This document shows, one piece after another, positions 34,855 through 47,872 of a stretch of 64,000 nucleotides of DNA. Origin of the DNA: Saccopteryx bilineata (Eukaryota; Chordata; Mammalia; Chiroptera; Emballonuridae); contig NC_089492.1 in assembly GCF_036850765.1 (NCBI RefSeq), positions 203,018,276 to 203,082,275 on the forward strand, written 5' to 3'. Numbering within the stretch: position 1 is the stretch's first letter; every line of letters starts with the position of its first letter. A program made the position numbers and the translations under genes. The notes beneath the pieces were generated by a model that was not told where the DNA came from, ran no database searches, and saw only the letters and a list, made by a program, of their open reading frames with translations.

Positions 34855-35036
34855 CTCTATAAATTATTTTTAATTAAAGTATGCATATTTTTTTAGTCCA
34901 AATGCTATAACACACTTAGTACACTCCACTACTGTATAAAACTAATATATACCAGAAAACCAAAAAATGTTTTGTGACTCGCTTTACTGTGACATTTGTT
35001 TTTTTATGGTGATCTGGAACCTACCTGCAACATCAT

Positions 35037-37384
35037 CTTTTTTTTTAATTAAGTAAATGGGCTGACATTGTTTAATAAAATTATATAGGTTTCGAGTGTA
35101 CAATATTCAATATTATGACTCATCACCTGTATATTGCCTTGTGTGCCCACCACACAAAGACAAATCTTCTGTCACTATATATTTGGCCTTTACTACCCCC
35201 CTCATCCTCCATCCCCCTGGTAACCACCACATTGTTGTCTATGTCTATGAGTGTTTGTTTATTTTTCTTATTTGCTCAGTTTTGATATTCAGTTTCCAAT
35301 TCTACATATGAGTGAAACGTGGTTCTCAACTTTTACTGTCTGACTTATTTTGCTTAGCATAATATTCTCAAGAGCCATCTATGTTGTTGCAAATGGTGGT
35401 ATTTCATCTCTTTTATAGCTTAGTAGTATTTCATTGTGAATATGTAACACATCTTTCTTATCCAATCCTCTAGCAAAAGACAACATTCCCCTCCCCACCC
35501 CATGTTTTGAACATTATAAATAATGCTGCCATGAACAGAGGGATGCGTATATTTTGTGAGTAAATGTTTTTAAAGTTTTGGGGTAGATACCTGGATGAGA
35601 GGTTGCTGAGTCTATTCTTAAGTTTTTGAGGAACCTCCATATTGTCTTCCATAGTGACTATACTGGTTCTATTCCCTTCTTCAGTGAATGAGGGTTTTAT
35701 TTTATCCACAACCTCTTCAACACTTGTTACTACTTGTCTTGTTGATGACAGGCATTTCAACACATGTGGTGTGATATCTCATTCTAGTTTTAATTTGCAT
35801 TTCCCTAATAACTGGTGAAGTTGATCATATTTTCATATTTTTTGAAATTTATATATTGATTAAGAGTGGTGAGACTGAATATTTTTGTCTTGTTCCTGAT
35901 CTTAGAGGAAAAGCTTTAAGTTTTTCAACATGTATTATATTAGCTGAGGGTTTGTCACATATTTATTATGCTGAGATACTTTCTTTCTATACCCACTTTA
36001 TTGAGTTTTTATCCATAAATGGATGCTGTATTGTATAAGATGCTTCTTCTACATCTATTGATAGAATCAAGTAATTTTTATTCGTTATTTGTGTTTATGT
36101 AATACATTGATTGATTTGCATATATTGAACCATCCTTCTGACCCTAGCATGAACCCCACTTGACTGTGTTGTTTTATTTCTTTAATGTACTGCTATAATT
36201 GATTTGCTAATATTTTATTTAGGACTTTTGCATCTCTATTCTTCAGAAACATTGGTTTGTGGTTTTATTTTTCTGCATTATCCTTGTCAGGTTTTGATAT
36301 CAGGGTTATGTTAGACTCACAAATTGTTTTAAGAACTATAGCCTCTTTTTCAATTTTTTGAAAGAATTTGAGAATGATAGGTATCAAATTATTTTTAATG
36401 TTTTGGTAAAATTCACAAGTGAAGCCATTTGGTCCTGGATTTCTACTTGTTGGGCAGTTTTGAATGGTTTTAATTTTCTCACTGATGAGCAATTTATTTA
36501 AATGTTTCAGTTTAAGAAGCTTATATATTTCTAGGAACCTATCCGTTTCTGATAGGTCACTGAATTTGGTGTCACATAGTCTTCAATGGTATTTTTTTAT
36601 GATCCTTTTTATATCTGTGATGTCTGTGGTAACTTCTCTTTTGTTTCTGATTTTCATTGAGTCCTTTCTCTTTTTTTTTAGTAAGTTTATCTAGAGGCCT
36701 ATCAATATTATTAATATTTTCAAAGAATCAACTCTTCCACATTTTCTTTTTAGCAAGAGAGACAGAGAGGGAGAGAGAGAGACAGATAAGGACAGACAGA
36801 CAGCAAGGGAGAGAGATGAGAAGTATCAACTCTTCATTGTAGCACCCTTGTTGGTCATTACTTGCTTTCTCACAGATGCCTTGACCCAGGGGTTCTAACC
36901 AAGCCAGTAACCCCTTGCTCAAGCCATCAACCTTGGGCTTAGGCCAGAGACCGTGGATTTCAAGCCAATGACCATGGGGTCATGTGTTTGATCCCATACT
37001 CAAGCCAGAGACCCTGGCCTTAAGGTGGACATCCCGTGCTCAAGCTGGATGAGTCTGTACTCAACCTGACAACCTTGGGGTGTCAAACCTGTGTTCTCTG
37101 CATACCAGGCCAACACTGTATCCACTGCACCACTATCTGGCTAGGGGTCCACTTCAATTTTTTGTATAATTTTCTATTTTTAAAATTTTGCTCTAATTTT
37201 CAGTATTTTTTTTTCTGCTGACATTACGTTGGTTACTTTTCAGTTTTTTTCAGATATAATGTTTGATTGTTTCCATAGGATTTTTCTTGTTTCTTGAGGT
37301 AGGCCTTCTCTGTGATTACTGCTTTTGCTTCATCTCATCAACATGGGCACATATATCCCTTTGATATTTTTTAAACTTTATTGC
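35037..37384 (-). mobile_element. Old L1, 3' UTR and part of ORF2
   Basis: 3' UTR from 35037 (GGCTGACATTGTTTAATAAA). ORF2 C-terminal landmarks at 35470-35830, and reverse transcriptase remnants at 36265-36492 on the minus strand (SRNPGPNGFTCEFYQNIKNN, then ILKFFQKIEKEAI). A tRNA-SINE interrupts it at 36742-37147. More diverged than elements A to G. Confidence 0.75.
36742..37147 (-). mobile_element. Long tRNA-derived SINE
   Basis: Minus-strand copy: head at the right (complement ATCCACTGCACCACTATCTG), several CAAGCC-type degenerate body repeats and a GA-rich section at 36760-36820. The duplication is weak (TCCACATT against TCCACTTC). Confidence 0.75.
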
Positions 37385-37734
37385 TTTTCTTTTTTTGTGA
37401 CAGAGACAGAGAGAGAGAGAGACAGAGAGATACAGATAGGAATGGACAGGCAGGAAAGGAGAGAGATGAAAAGCATCAATCCTTCGTTGCAGCTCCTTAG
37501 TCTCCTTTAGTTGTTCATTGATTGCTTTCTCATTGTGTCTTGATTGGGGGCAGGGGATTGCTATAACAGAGTGAGTGACCCCTTGCTCAAGCCAGTGACC
37601 TTGGGCTCCAGCCAGTGACCATAGGGTCATGTCTATGATCCGATGCTCAAGCCGGCGATTTTGGGGTTTCAAACCTGAGTCCTCTGCATCCAAGTGTGAT
37701 GCTCCATCCACTGCACCACTCCCTGGTCAAGCTA
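37385..37734 (-). mobile_element. Long tRNA-derived SINE
   Basis: Same family as 36742-37147: GACAGAGACAGAGAGAGAGA near 37400, CAAGCCAGTGACC-type body repeats and head complement CCACTGCACCACTCCCTGG at the right. Confidence 0.8.
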
Positions 37735-38657
37735 TTATTTTTTTCTTTACATTTGAGTATAAAAGTGATTTAAAATTACTTGTTTTTCTTGGCAGAATGT
37801 AGGAATCAAATTTGGAGTATTGAAAGAATGGAAAAGAAAACCAAGATGAACAATATATATGGGTATATTTATAAATACATGTCTACATATACACATATAT
37901 ATATTAGATATATATATGTATGCACATACATACACAAAATTAACCTCAGATTATATAAAATCATTCATAAAGTCAAGAAGAAAAAATATAGAAAACCTAT
38001 GAGAAAAATATCCAGGAATCTTGAACAGGTGAAACAAAAAGAGAACCAATTAAACAATGACTCAAAAAGCTTCTCATCCTCCCCACTTATCACTCTCAAA
38101 GAAAAACTAATTAAATCTGCAGTTAAAACTAATCACTTACCAAAATGACTAATAATTTAAAGTCTATCATTTCTACCTAGTGATGAGACTATGAGGCATG
38201 AAGATTTTATACTTAGTTGGTGAGAATATAAAATAAGACATGTAGATTGGAAAATTGTTTGATATTATCTACTATAAAATGACCAAATGTATACCATTGG
38301 ATCAACTCTTTTCAGTCCTTGATATTATGTCTACCCTAAATGCATACACATGTGCTGAGAGTCATAAATGACATTCCAGGTTCTCATCAACAGTAAAATG
38401 GGTTACACAATTGTGGTATAGTTATAAAAAGTAATACTACACAGCACTAGATATGAGTAAATTATTAATGAAACCCACAACTTGAATTAATTAACAATTA
38501 TGAATTTTTGCAAAAGAAGGAAACACAAACCAAACACCCTGTTTAATTAAATTCATATAAGGACACAAAACAGACAATAATTATCTATGGTATTAGAAGT
38601 CATATAAAAGTTTCTGAATTAGCTATATTACTTCATAATAAAATTTTCCTAAACAAT
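37735..38657. other. AT-rich sequence with a TA-rich patch; possible old L1
   Basis: 37850-37935 is rich in ATAT and ACAT steps. 38180-38640 resembles a very old plus-strand L1 3' region (TGGTGAGAATATAAAATAAG). No gene. Confidence 0.4.
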
Positions 38658-38800
38658 TTTGCTATCTCAGAGATTCTGCATGCCAGGAATCTAGGTATGG
38701 TTTTGCTGAGTCAGCTACTCCATGGTCTCTCACAGGCTGCAATATGGGTGCTGACTGAGGTTGTAGTCATCTCAAGGCTGATCAGAAGAAGGATCTACTG
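38658..38800 (-). mobile_element. MaLR-type (MLT1/MST-like) LTR fragment
   Basis: Reads like the complement of a mammalian MaLR LTR: CAGAGATTCTGCATGCCAGG, CACAGGCTGCAATATGGGTG. Ends are not defined. Confidence 0.5.
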
Positions 38801-40139
38801 TTCCCAGAGGAATCCAGAGCCTATGCTGCCCAATGCTATGAAGCCAATACACAGAGATGAAGACTGCAGCGAATATAAGTGTCTTTAATTGAATTACTAT
38901 CAAACCCAAGAAGGTAGAGTGCTTCAGACACAAAGTCTGCCTTAATATCCACATTTTGCAGGTCTCTTTCATGGAATGATCAAGAGTAGTTAGGGCTAGG
39001 AATGGAATGTGGCTACCTGTCCTTTTAATGCAGATCAGTTTGTTCTGTTGTTGGGATGGATAACAAACAGACCATGTGTCTTCTTGATCTCTGTATTCCT
39101 CCTAGATTTCTCCCAGAGGAATGAGGTTTCTGGTCTTGTTACTTTCCTTGAGGACTTGGATTGGTTTTGAGTGCTCCTCAGTCAGGGTTGTAGAGTGTTT
39201 TATCTGGTTTTCAAGGCCTGATATCAAGACTAGAGAAATATTCTGGCTGGCATCCTTATACCTAAGGTAAAAACACTTAGACAAATTTACAATAGAGTAT
39301 AAGATTAATGTATTGAGAATATGCTTATTGTCTATTCTCTTATACTACTTCCCAAACTCATCCATGTGGTTATTAGCAAGATTGATTTCTTTGTGGGTTG
39401 TTGGATTGAAGAACTCAACTCCATGCTGGCTGTTTCTTGAAGACCGATATCGATTTCTTGCCATTTGGGCCTTTCTACCATGATGCTATGTTTCATTAAA
39501 TTAAGCAAGTGAGGAAGGCAAAAGAAAGAGAGAGGGACAGAGAGATAGAAGAGAAGAGTTGAGGAGAGACAGGAGAGGAACCAAACTAATAATATGGGAA
39601 CCAGTCTTTTATAACTTGACAATAGATTCAATATTTTATTACTTTTACAATCTTCTTGGTGTATTTAAGAATAATCAATTGCTCAACTGTGTTATGGTAA
39701 AGAACATTCTACTTTAAAAATCATCTGTAAGAGTATAATTCTATACTAGTTTTAAATAGGAAATTTACAAATTGAGTTCTTAAAATAGAAAGTTATTAGT
39801 CCTGAAGTGAAATGTAGAAAAGTAAGAGAAAATACACTTGGCAAGTTTAGCATTTATTGTTAAGACATAAAAACATGAAAGAATAACTTCTCCAAAATAT
39901 GAAGTGAAACTTCTGAGGAACTAGTCAGACAGAAAAAGAACCAGCTCTGGAGTTGCTGGGCTTGTGAGACAAGAGCCTAACTCTACACAATATAGAGTAA
40001 TATAGTAACATTTGTGTTTAGAGAGTATGTTGTTGGTATAGGAGAAGCAACCGAAAGTTACCATAACTTATTGATCAAGGAATACATGGATAATCAATAT
40101 TTTAAATAATTATTCTTCCACTGAGTGATCACAGAGCAA
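38801..40139. other. Unidentified sequence, no gene
   Basis: 38801-39640 may contain another old LTR-like repeat that I cannot name; the rest is anonymous. Frames are below 100 codons without motifs. Confidence 0.4.
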
Positions 40140-40300
40140 GACATAGTAAAACAGGTCATCCTGGTTTCAAATTTGGGGCCTAACATTTATGGAGAACATC
40201 CTCTACCTTTCTAAACTCCATTTACAACATTTGCAAAGTGGGTATAATAAGGCCTAAGTCATAGCGTTTCTGTAAATACCAAAGAGGTTAGTTATATAAT
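40140..40300 (+). repeat. MIR SINE remnant
   Basis: CTCCATTTACAACATTTGCA followed by AAGTGGGTATAATAAGG matches the conserved MIR pattern (cctcatctgtaaaatggg), strongly decayed. Confidence 0.5.
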
Positions 40301-40758
40301 CCTTTTATCTGTACATGTCTACATGCTATAAGTTCTTTGAAGACCTACTGTTTTTGTCCTACTGCTATTTTTCACAGTAGGGCATAGTCTCTTCTTGCTC
40401 TGATCTTGCAGAATACTTATTTCTATTGTCAGATTCATATTTTCTTTTACATTATTGTTTTGATACTACTCCTAGAAGTGATTATTTTCTTTTTGCATTT
40501 ATATTTTTTCATGGTTACTTGCCCATCCTGAAAGTCATCTTCTTGAGGGCTTGGCTTAACTTTCTGTTGTCTGGGACATGCTGGCTATCAGCGGGAATGT
40601 CCCTAAAAGGTAACAACCTTGACATCTCCTTTCATCCATAGAATTATTTAATACTTCCAAAAATACTTACATTTGTCCCATCTAATACCTGACAGGACAC
40701 ATGCAGGAATTTAATAATTTTTAAAATCACATTTGGCTAAATAATTTTTCAAAATCTT
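40301..40758. other. Anonymous sequence
   Basis: A faint L2-like phrase near 40335 (AAGTTCTTTGAAGACC); no gene. Confidence 0.4.
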
Positions 40759-40767
40759 ATAAGGATT

Positions 40768-41126
40768 ATTTTTATAAATAAATTTTTATTAATGTTAATG
40801 AGGTGACATCAATAAATCAGGGTACATATATTCAAAGAAAACATGTCCAGGTTATCTTGTCATTCAATTATGTTGCATACCCATCACCCAAAGTCAGATT
40901 GTCTTCTGTCCTGGCAAATCGAATACAACAACATATCAAAAAAATAATACATCATGATCAAGTGGGATTCATCCCAGAATCTCAAGGATGGTCCAACATA
41001 CGTAAAACGGTTAACGTAATACACCATATCAACAAAACAAAGAACAAAAACCACATGATCTTATCAATAGATGCAGAAAAACATTCAATAAAATACAACA
41101 TAAACAACTTTATGTTTAAGACGCTC
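40768..41126 (-). mobile_element. L1 type 2 insertion with 5' inversion
   Basis: 40768-40910 is an L1 3' end on the minus strand. 40911-41126 is the reverse transcriptase part of ORF2 on the plus strand ([34 protein letters not shown]). One 9-base duplication, ATAAGGATT, encloses both (40759-40767 and 41127-41135), so this is one twin-primed insertion. A 112-codon frame (40803-41141) runs from antisense 3' UTR into the reverse transcriptase segment and is an accident of the inversion. Confidence 0.9.
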
Positions 41127-41135
41127 ATAAGGATT

Positions 41136-42658
41136 TTTTAAAGCCTTCTCAGCTACACCCACATCCTCCTGTGGATAATCAGAAATGTACACACAGCTCA
41201 TAATTGTCTGAGAAAAGAACCTAGGAAAAAAATAAAATAGAGCGGGAGAGTTTCAAAAGCACAAGCAGCTGAAATATACTCTTGCCAAAATTTGGCCCCC
41301 ACCAGGCTTCTAAAAAATGTCTGTCAAAGGCAGATAAAATATTTAAATGACTTCTTTGCAAATATTAGTCATTCTGTGTTTGAGATCTCCATTTGTGATT
41401 GTTGTTTGTGTTTGTATGTTTTATGTATGAAATGATATTTTCTACCTCTGGAATTACTACAAAATTAATTTTTAAAAATTATCTGTTTAATTGGCTTGAA
41501 GGAAATAAGCACTTATATAAATTAAAAATATATAACAGAACTAATGCATGGGTTTTTTAAAATGTTCTAAAAAATGTATGATATTAAGTTTTATTTAAAT
41601 CTGTTGATTTAATTGAAAGAAATGTGTCTTAGAGTCATCAACATCAAATGTAACACCCATAGGCTACCTATGTGCACTAATACTCAAATAAGTTTGTCAG
41701 AAAAAAAAAATTGCTTAGAATGATGGTTGGTTTTGTTTAATGCCTCCCAAAGTTTCCATGGGTAACATAAATGATCGTTAAAAGGAATACATTTAGCAGA
41801 CGTAAATAAAATAAAAGGTTTTAAGTAAAATATTTTAATAATAATAATTATGAGGTCTGGTGTATGTACATTAAAAAGTTTGCCAAATCTCTATGGTAAC
41901 TTGAAACCTGACAGTTTCACTAAGCAAGTTAAATAAGAGAAGTCATTAATATGTATATCCTTTAAAAGTAAGGTAAAACATTAATTACAAAACGTAGGTT
42001 TACTTACTTAGTTATTGCAGAAAAACAAAAGCAAATTTGAACCTATTAATGAAAATGTCATGTGTTTTTTTGTGGCATCATTGGCCTTTAAAACTTATGA
42101 AATATATTTTCTAGTAAAAGGATGTGTTTCTAGAGATTATAAAAAGTAACCATAAATTTGACTAAAGACTAGTTCATAATTGTTTACTCTTAGTTTTCAT
42201 TAGAAATTAAAGTTTCTAATGGTTAAGAATTCTAATTAATATGGAAATAATTAATATATGTTTTTATATTAGAGGACTTGGATATAGAAATGCATTTTGA
42301 GGACATTGTAAAGAAAGTGGTTTGTCGTAAAATAAATTGATTATTTCTGAATGATTAACAGAACAAAAAACAAACTAACTTGGACAATGAAAATTGTAGA
42401 AGACTTATGTAAAGGAATCCTGAGAAAATAAATTTTAACTGTGATGAAGACAAATAAGATTGAAATAAATTTAATTAAGTAAGAAATCTGAATATCAAAA
42501 GTAATTTTGTGCAGAATTAGTTTGGTTCTTTCTAGTAAAAACAAAGGTTTCCTGTACTGTTTGTTTGTTCCAGTTTTGATGTTATGAAAAGTTTTCTGCT
42601 GGAAATGAAAGGTTCTGTGCTATCAGAATAACTTTGTGTGTTTTATAGTATTTTAATC
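41136..42658. other. Anonymous AT-rich sequence, no gene
   Basis: Very AT-rich with no frame over about 70 codons and no repeat I can name. Confidence 0.5.
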
Positions 42659-42674
42659 ATGTTCTTGATTTCTT

Positions 42675-42984
42675 TTCTTTTTTTTGACAGAGACAGAGGG
42701 ACAGATAGGGACAGATAGACATGAAGGGAGATAGATGAGAAGCATCAATTCTTCATTGTGGCACCTTAGTTGTTCATTGATTGCTTTCTCATATGTGCCT
42801 TGACCGGGGTGGCTATAGCAGACCGATCGATACCTGGCTGAAGCCAGTGATGCTTGGCTCAACCTGGTGAGCCTTGTTCAAACCAGATGAGCCCGTACTC
42901 AAGCTGGCGACCTTGGGGTTTCAAACCTGGGTCCTTCATATCTGAGTTTGATGCTCTATCCACTGTGCCACTGCCTGGTCAGGC
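42675..42984 (-). mobile_element. Long tRNA-derived SINE
   Basis: Minus-strand copy: GACAGAGACAGAGGGACAGA at left, head complement CCACTGTGCCACTGCCTGG at right. The 16-base duplications ATGTTCTTGATTTCTT (42659-42674) and ATGTCCTTGATTTCTT (42985-43000) differ at one position. Confidence 0.92.
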
Positions 42985-43188
42985 ATGTCCTTGATTTCTT
43001 AAGATAACTGAATCTTCCCAGTAGTAAGACCTAAGTGCTAACAATTATGGAAGCTTTTGTATTTGTTTTTAAGGTATTTTTATTGTCACCTTTTAAAAGA
43101 TAGATAATTTTGTATGGTTTCATAATGATCCGTGATCTTTTTAGTTAAATGTCTAAACCTTTTGACATATTTTGACAAACTTCCCTAA

Positions 43189-43938
43189 ATTTTTTTTTTT
43201 CAGAAAGGGAGAGAGGAACTGGCAGGAAGGGAGAGAGATGAGAAGCATCAATTCACAGTTGCAACACCTTAGTTCATTGATTGCTTTCTCATATTAAAAT
43301 ATAGAAAAGAAAGGCTCTAACATGAGTAATTTTTGGCAGAACTTAACTTTTTCTAAAAAGACTGCCTCTCTCTGGCCTTGAGGTTAGTTTTCCAGGCTGT
43401 GGCCTTGGATAGTTCCACAAGGCTGCAGATGTTCCCGGAATGTTTCTCCCTGAATTAATCTTAGAGATAAACATTGTAAGACAGCTTGTTTCACTGCTTT
43501 GTTTTACTGCTTGCTTCTCCTCTTCCCCATTCCCCAATCACTATGTAATTTTGTCTTTAAAAGCTAGCCCCAAACTGTATTTGGGGCCACTTGATTTGAA
43601 GACTTAGGTCTCTGTGCGGTTGCTGGCTTTAAAATAAAGAATCTTGAATTTAGTTACTTAATTGTGTAGCAAAATGTCTGTTTCTCGCTATTTCGATACA
43701 ACAATATGTGCCATGACCAGGGGGTGCGGGGCCCTCCAGCCAGCGACCTTTGGGCTCAAGAGAGTGACCATAGGGTCAGGTTTATGATACCATGCTCAAG
43801 CTGGCAAGCCTGTGCTTAAAAGCTGGTGAGCCCATGCTCAAGCTGAATGAGCCCATGCTCAAGCCAGCAACCTTGGGGTTTTGAACCTGGGTCTTCAGTG
43901 TCCCAGGTCAGTGCTCTACCTACTGTTCCACCACGTGG
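43189..43938 (-). mobile_element. tRNA-derived SINE split by a solo LTR
   Basis: Left part 43189-43294 and right part 43704-43938 rejoin to the same SINE family as 42675-42984 (GCTTTCTCATAT then GTGCC in both). A weak CCCTAA duplication flanks it. Confidence 0.85.
43295..43703 (+). mobile_element. Solo LTR of a class I (gammaretrovirus-like) ERV
   Basis: 409 bases exactly between two copies of ATAT (43291-43294 and 43704-43707); a 4-base duplication is typical of class I ERVs. It starts TA, presumably from TG, and ends CA. A TATA-like TTTAAAAGC (43556-43564) and a polyadenylation signal AATAAAG (43633-43639) give the U3-R-U5 order on the plus strand. No coding part remains. Confidence 0.85.
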
Positions 43939-45089
43939 CCCTAATTCAGATTTTAAATAGAGTATTTTCTTCTTGACCTAAAATAACTTTGAAGTTTTCT
44001 AGAATGCTGCTGGAATGCCCCATATGATTTTTTCTTTCTCCCTATAAAAAGATATTAAGTTATTTAGGTTTATCTGATTTGTTAAAGTAACTGAGAAACT
44101 TGTTAAGTAAGAAGTAATATTAAGTCTTTTTTATAGTTTGTCCATATAGCTTGATAAATGTTCTACATTAAATAAAATTCTTAAAATTTTTATATGTTCT
44201 GGTATAAAGTCATCAGTCATAATACTATTGATTATCTTTTAAGTTATATTACAAGAATAACCAAATTTCCTTGTCAGTTGCATTGTAATCAGATCTTTAA
44301 CCATGCCATTTTAAGTTTTTTGCCACTCACACACAAGTTAGAGTTTTGTTTGGATGTTTTTTATAAAAGTGCTTCATTTTCCCTAAGACTCATGAAAGCA
44401 ACTCTGGAAACAGATTTCTGACAACTTTAGGATCATAAAACTGAACTGGGTGAGAACTTAACAAAAAACTGTATGCATAAAATTGTTACCATTTACAGTT
44501 CTAAATATGCTTTGGAGTGTGTTATGCTGTTGGGATACTTGTAAACTCTATGGATTCTTTTGCAGGTACTCTTACTGCCAATGCACATATAAAAGCTACC
44601 CTATTACAAGGTTTTGGTCTTCTTCTAAAATTGTTATTGTTTACTGTTTTGCTCATACTGAGGAGGAGGATTATGTATCTTTAGGAAACAACAAGACTCA
44701 CAGAACTGTGAAATATTCAGCTCAAAAGTGACCATCTTATTGTATTTCTGCCTGATATTTATATCTGCCTTTATCCATAACTAATATTATTAACTTCCAG
44801 GAAAAAGCCCCACAATCTGAAAGAGAAAAAGAGATACAAATGAGTATCAAATAATTATTAGATGCATGATTTATTGAGCAAATACATTTTCTGCCGTACC
44901 TGTAATTTTGGCTTTATAGTTTGTAATCATAGTTCACCAAATGGGACATATGTGAAGATGAAGGCAATTAAGAAACTAAAAGAAAATTATTTTTCCCTGA
45001 CTTTCACAATATTTCTTACCAAATTATTTCCAAGTGAACCACTTGTAAATTTAACCAAATTTGGGGGGGGAAACCCCAAAATAACAACA
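43939..45089. other. Anonymous sequence upstream of an ERV remnant
   Basis: No clear gene. 44860-45089 may be further decayed retroviral pol, but I cannot show motifs. Confidence 0.4.
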
Positions 45090-45970
45090 ACAATAATAGG
45101 AAGTCCTCCTAGGTCACACTGCCCTTTATTGCACTTCAAATAGATTTTGTAGATGACATCAGCTGCAGGCTGTTGTCACTGTTTGGTCATTATCTACATG
45201 TTCAGTGGGTGGACTGAATGCTATGTGACTAGATGTTCTAATACCACAACAGTGGTAAAAAAAAATATTAATAACTGAGATAACTGGTGTGCTGGATTTC
45301 CTTTTATGTATTGAAACTAAATGGAAAATTTATTTTACAGCAGAGATAAGACACCTCCTTAAAAATATGCTGGGTTACTAATGAAAATGCCATGCCCCAT
45401 ATCAATCATCAGGACAAACAAACAAAAAAAATACTTTAGAAAAAATTTGTCAAAAAACTAAACTTGGATGGCCAAAAGCTTTGACCTTGGTGCTCATACA
45501 GAACAGGAATATTTATAATAGGTGAAACAGATTAACCTCTGTAAAAATAGTATTTGGACAACCAGTGCTTAATGATATTTCTAAATTTTTCATTCTTAGG
45601 TTAAGTGAACATTATGAAAATTTAAGTGAACAATAGAAGTTATAACTAGCTGTATATAAGAACTAACTAGAATACTTGAAACACATAGCTAGCAGGTAAA
45701 AGAAGGATAGTCTCAACTAAATGATGAGTCTTACCATCCCTTATGACCAGGGAGACTGGGTGTACATCAGTATGCTTAGAAGGAAAGACACACTATCACT
45801 TCCATAGAAAGGACAAGCTACACTGCCATCAAAATAAATATATATATATATATCTCCTTCCGGACCCATGCAAGCCACACCAAAATAGATCAGACCATTG
45901 TTCTCAAGACAACGGGGACACAGTCCTTACAGTTGACCTTCAAGTAAGGATTTCCAAGGCCAGTCTCCAG
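45090..45970 (+). pseudogene. ERV remnant: gammaretrovirus-like integrase
   Basis: Read over several frames. LPFIALQIDFVD (45120-45155) resembles the start of the integrase core with its first acidic residue, and FSGWTECY lies about 45 bases further. A phrase like YQSSGQTNK appears near 45405, and a C-terminal QGDWVYIS near 45750. Stops and frameshifts throughout. Its C-terminal part (45601-45897) is repeated at 47873-48154. Almost no env follows before the LTR. Confidence 0.6.
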
Positions 45971-46214
45971 GCTCCAGAAACAAATGGTGCTATGACATAG
46001 ACAGCATTTTTCAAGAAACTTTGCTTTCGCATATTAACTTTCCCTTTTAACACCCCTCCTGCATACACACACAATTAATAAACACCTTTTTGTATATTTA
46101 TCCATCATTTATCAGAAGTTTGACTAAAGAATACTTATTCCCAACCCTTTTTCTTTCTCTGCAGCTGGCATCTGAGCCTTTACTATGTGAAACTTTCAGG
46201 GATGTTGCAGAAGA

Positions 46215-46775
46215 GGGAACTGTTAAGGCTAAAGATGAGCTGCGCCCAACATTCTCTGATGACATATTGCTTATTTCAAATTAAATTACTTGACAAGAAG
46301 CCATGTGCCAGAAGGGCACTTTGACATTTCCTTATCTCCTTAGATGTAGAAGATAAATCTCCCACTGAAAGTGTCCTCCTTACACCTAGAAGACGCCTTT
46401 CATGGCTAGGGTTAAATAACTTAGAACTGAAAATTCTATGCAATCTAATCTTATTGCCTCTTTTCTAATTTACTACTTGTTTAGATTGTTCACTGATGAA
46501 TGCCCAAAACTTGCTTAGATTCTCTTCTCATGAATGTTGTCATGTCAATTTCTAACAAATTTGTTGTTTCTTCTTTAAAAAGTATAAAAGAGTGACCATT
46601 TCCATTATTTCTTTGAGCCTCATTTTATGATATGAGCATTATATTATGTTTCCTTCCTGCATGTATTAAATTGGTTTTCTCCTGTTAATCTAGTCTTGTG
46701 TCAATCATACTGGTTTTTTTATTAGTCCTGCAATAACTTCTAAAGAAGGGTAGAAGGGTGAAGTCTGTCCTTACC
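46215..46775 (+). mobile_element. Probable class I ERV 3' LTR
   Basis: It follows the integrase remnant by about 250 bases. TATA-like GTATAAAAGAG (46582-46592), an AT-rich R region and an end region (CTTGTGTCAATCATACTGGT, then AAGAAGGGTAGAAGGGTGAA) fit class I LTRs. Exact ends are not determined and no 5' LTR is seen. Confidence 0.5.
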
Positions 46776-46899
46776 TGATAACATTGACACACATATCCAG
46801 GACCTGACATTTAGTAATTTTCCAATAAATACTTGTTGATTTTAATTTATAACATCTGTGTCCCTAAGATAGTCGTGAATTAATAAAAATTTGCTAAAT

Positions 46900-46985
46900 A
46901 AAAACTTGTTCACTTCCTTGTGCACCTACTCTGTTCTAAGCATTTATTAGTTTACACACATTGACAGCATCATTTACCTTTTTTA
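46900..46985 (+). repeat. MIR SINE remnant
   Basis: TGCACCTACTCTGTTCTAAG followed by CATTTATTAGTTTACACAC matches the MIR core (ctactatgtgccaggcactgttctaagc). Confidence 0.5.
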
Positions 46986-47872
46986 TTCCCATACCCCCAT
47001 CTCCTTCTGTTTTCTAACCAATATCTTATTGTCTATATCAGTATGTTTCTGTATCACTTTATTTACTCATTGAAAATTTTAAAATTAAATTTATTTGGTG
47101 ACATTGATTAATAAAATTATATAGGTTTCAGGTGTACTAGTAGTCTATGTGATACATCTTTTGTATATTGTATTGTGTGTTCACCATCCCAAGTCACCTT
47201 CATCGTCATCTATCTATCTTCCCTCTACCCTCCTTTACTTTCCTCTCTTCCTCTTGTAAACATCATGCTATTTTCTTTGTCTAGGAATTTTTTTCTTTAT
47301 TTAATCCCTTCATCTTTTTCACTTAATCCCCTCCCCAAATCCCATCCCTTTTGACAGCTGTTTTCCATACATTTGAGTTTGTTTCCATTTTGTTTGTTAA
47401 CTTATTTGGTTCATTAGATTCCACATCTAAATGAAATCATATGGTACTTGTCTTTCTCTGACTGGATTATTTTAATTAGCAAAATATTTTTCAGGTCTAT
47501 CTATGTTTTCCCAAAAGCTAAGACATTTCTTTCTTTTTTATGGCTGAGTAGTACTCTATTGAGTATGTACCACCGCTTTTTTATCCATTCATCTACTGAT
47601 AGACATTTGGGCTTCTTCCAAATTTCTACTGTTGTAAATAATGCTGCAGTGAACATAGGGGTACATATACTCTCTTGAATAAGTGCTTTGGGTTTCTTTG
47701 AATATATTCCCAGAAGGGAAATTGCTAGGTCATAAGGCAGTTCAATGTTTAATTTTTTGAGGTACCTCTATACTGCTTTCCACAGTGGCTGCACCAATCT
47801 GCATCCCACCAGTAGTGCACAAGGGTTCCTTTTCCTCTGCACTCTCACCAACACTATTGTTTGTTAATGAAC

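Larger units (their letters stand above)
34269..35035 (+). mobile_element. Tigger-like DNA transposon remnant, split by L1 and SINE
   Basis: The left end CAGGCCTGACTCGTTTCATT after TA (34267-34268) matches the Tigger terminal repeat. Internal landmarks are GATGGTTAACATTTTTTAGC and GTGACTCGCTTTACTGTGAC. The right end fades at an L1 boundary without its terminal repeat. Internally deleted, so non-autonomous. Confidence 0.7.
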
